From the NCBI GenBank assembly GCA_938091715.1, contig CALKMT010000003.1:1-6472 (forward strand): a stretch of 6,472 nucleotides of DNA. Reading direction: 5' to 3'. The notes beneath the pieces are model-generated. The model made no database searches. It was not told where the DNA came from and saw nothing but the letters and a program-made list of their open reading frames with translations. This DNA is from an uncultured Litorivicinus sp. GTDB lineage: Bacteria; Pseudomonadota; Gammaproteobacteria; Pseudomonadales; Litorivicinaceae. This document shows positions 6,051 through 6,472 of the stretch, in pieces (positions within the stretch are counted from its first letter, which is position 1; the number at the start of each line of letters is the position of its first letter). The position numbers and the translations under genes were made by a program.

Positions 6051-6472
6051 ACACCCAAGCACAAAACCAGTGGATCCGCCGGGACCAGGTGTTTTCCTTC
6101 ATGCGCCCATCAGCAGATCCCAGGTTAAACGTCGATAAGGACATTCTGCTGTATTTGGATGGCTTAACCGTCAGCTTTGACGGATTCAAAGCCATTAATG
6201 ACCTGAATCTTTATCTGCGCGGTGGCGAGCTGCGGTGCATTATCGGCCCCAACGGTGCCGGTAAAACCACCATGATGGACATCATCACCGGCAAGACGCG
6301 ACCCGATTCCGGCAGCGCCTATTTTGGTCAAACCATTGACTTATTAAAGCTAGACGAGACCGCCATTGCCCAGGCCGGCATCGGGCGCAAATTCCAAAAA
6401 CCCACCGTATTTGAACCCCTGACGGTGTTTGAGTGCCTAGAGCTTGCGATGGCTCAGTCACGGGATTTTTGG
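6047..6472 (+). CDS. urtD: Urea ABC transporter ATP-binding protein UrtD (3'-truncated by window edge)
   Basis: UrtD is one of two cytoplasmic ATPases of the urea importer (LivG-like); UrtE is the other. The frame starts at ATG 6047 within the overlap with urtC and stays open to the last base, giving 142 residues, roughly half of the expected protein. A polar leader of about 34 residues (MNTQAQNQWIRRDQ..., RLNVDKD) precedes the ATPase fold, as in many proteobacterial UrtD proteins. LYLDGLTVSFDGFKAINDLN (35-54) is characteristic of the subfamily. Walker A GPNGAGKTT lies at 67-75, and the Q-loop Gln117 in GIGRKFQKPTVF, followed by LTVFECLELA. The signature motif, Walker B and switch His lie beyond the window, so intactness cannot be judged. 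LivG is the alternative; SFDGF, RKFQKPTVF and context favour UrtD. Confidence 0.94.
   Translation, partial: MNTQAQNQWIRRDQVFSFMRPSADPRLNVDKDILLYLDGLTVSFDGFKAINDLNLYLRGGELRCIIGPNGAGKTTMMDIITGKTRPDSGSAYFGQTIDLLKLDETAIAQAGIGRKFQKPTVFEPLTVFECLELAMAQSRDFW

Noticed and set aside
2057..6472. Branched-chain amino acid (Liv) or short-amide (Fmd) transporter instead of urea
   Set aside because: The UrtA hallmarks, the N-terminal domain of UrtB and the SFDGF/RKFQKPTVF motifs of UrtD agree on urea; Liv permeases lack the long UrtB extension. An Fmd-like specificity cannot be wholly excluded.

Overview
The window looks like a chromosomal segment of a gammaproteobacterium, probably a marine or aquatic heterotroph. 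This rests on moderately GC-rich coding sequence, an ABC-F protein of the YheS type typical of Gammaproteobacteria, and a urea transporter operon of the proteobacterial type. The genus cannot be named from the sequence. All genes are on the plus strand. No mobile element, CRISPR array, tRNA or rRNA is visible.

Layout. Positions 1-1798 carry the 3' part of a yheS-like ABC-F ATPase gene, missing only about 16 N-terminal residues at the left edge. Positions 1799-2056 are a 258-base intergenic region. It starts with three short hairpins that may end yheS transcription. It then holds a cluster of GTGC/GCAC half-sites resembling NtrC operators, an A-tract-rich stretch, and a convincing sigma-54 (RpoN) -24/-12 promoter ending 38 bases before urtA. 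Positions 2057-3346 encode UrtA, the periplasmic urea-binding protein. A strong intrinsic-terminator hairpin (3365-3400) lies between urtA and urtB. urtB (3409-4989), urtC (4992-6050) and urtD (6047 to beyond the right edge) are then packed tightly, with a 2-base gap and a 4-base ATGA overlap.

How the genes work together. UrtA captures urea in the periplasm and delivers it to the UrtB-UrtC permease pair. UrtD, with UrtE (expected just past the right edge but not seen), would power import into the cytoplasm for urease. The promoter layout indicates nitrogen control: expression under nitrogen limitation through NtrC~P and RpoN. The urtA-urtB terminator would make the binding protein more abundant than the membrane components. 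yheS is a housekeeping, ribosome-associated gene that happens to be the upstream neighbour.

I found no undescribed biological system. The most interesting content is regulatory: the sigma-54/NtrC-like control region and the terminator inside the operon.
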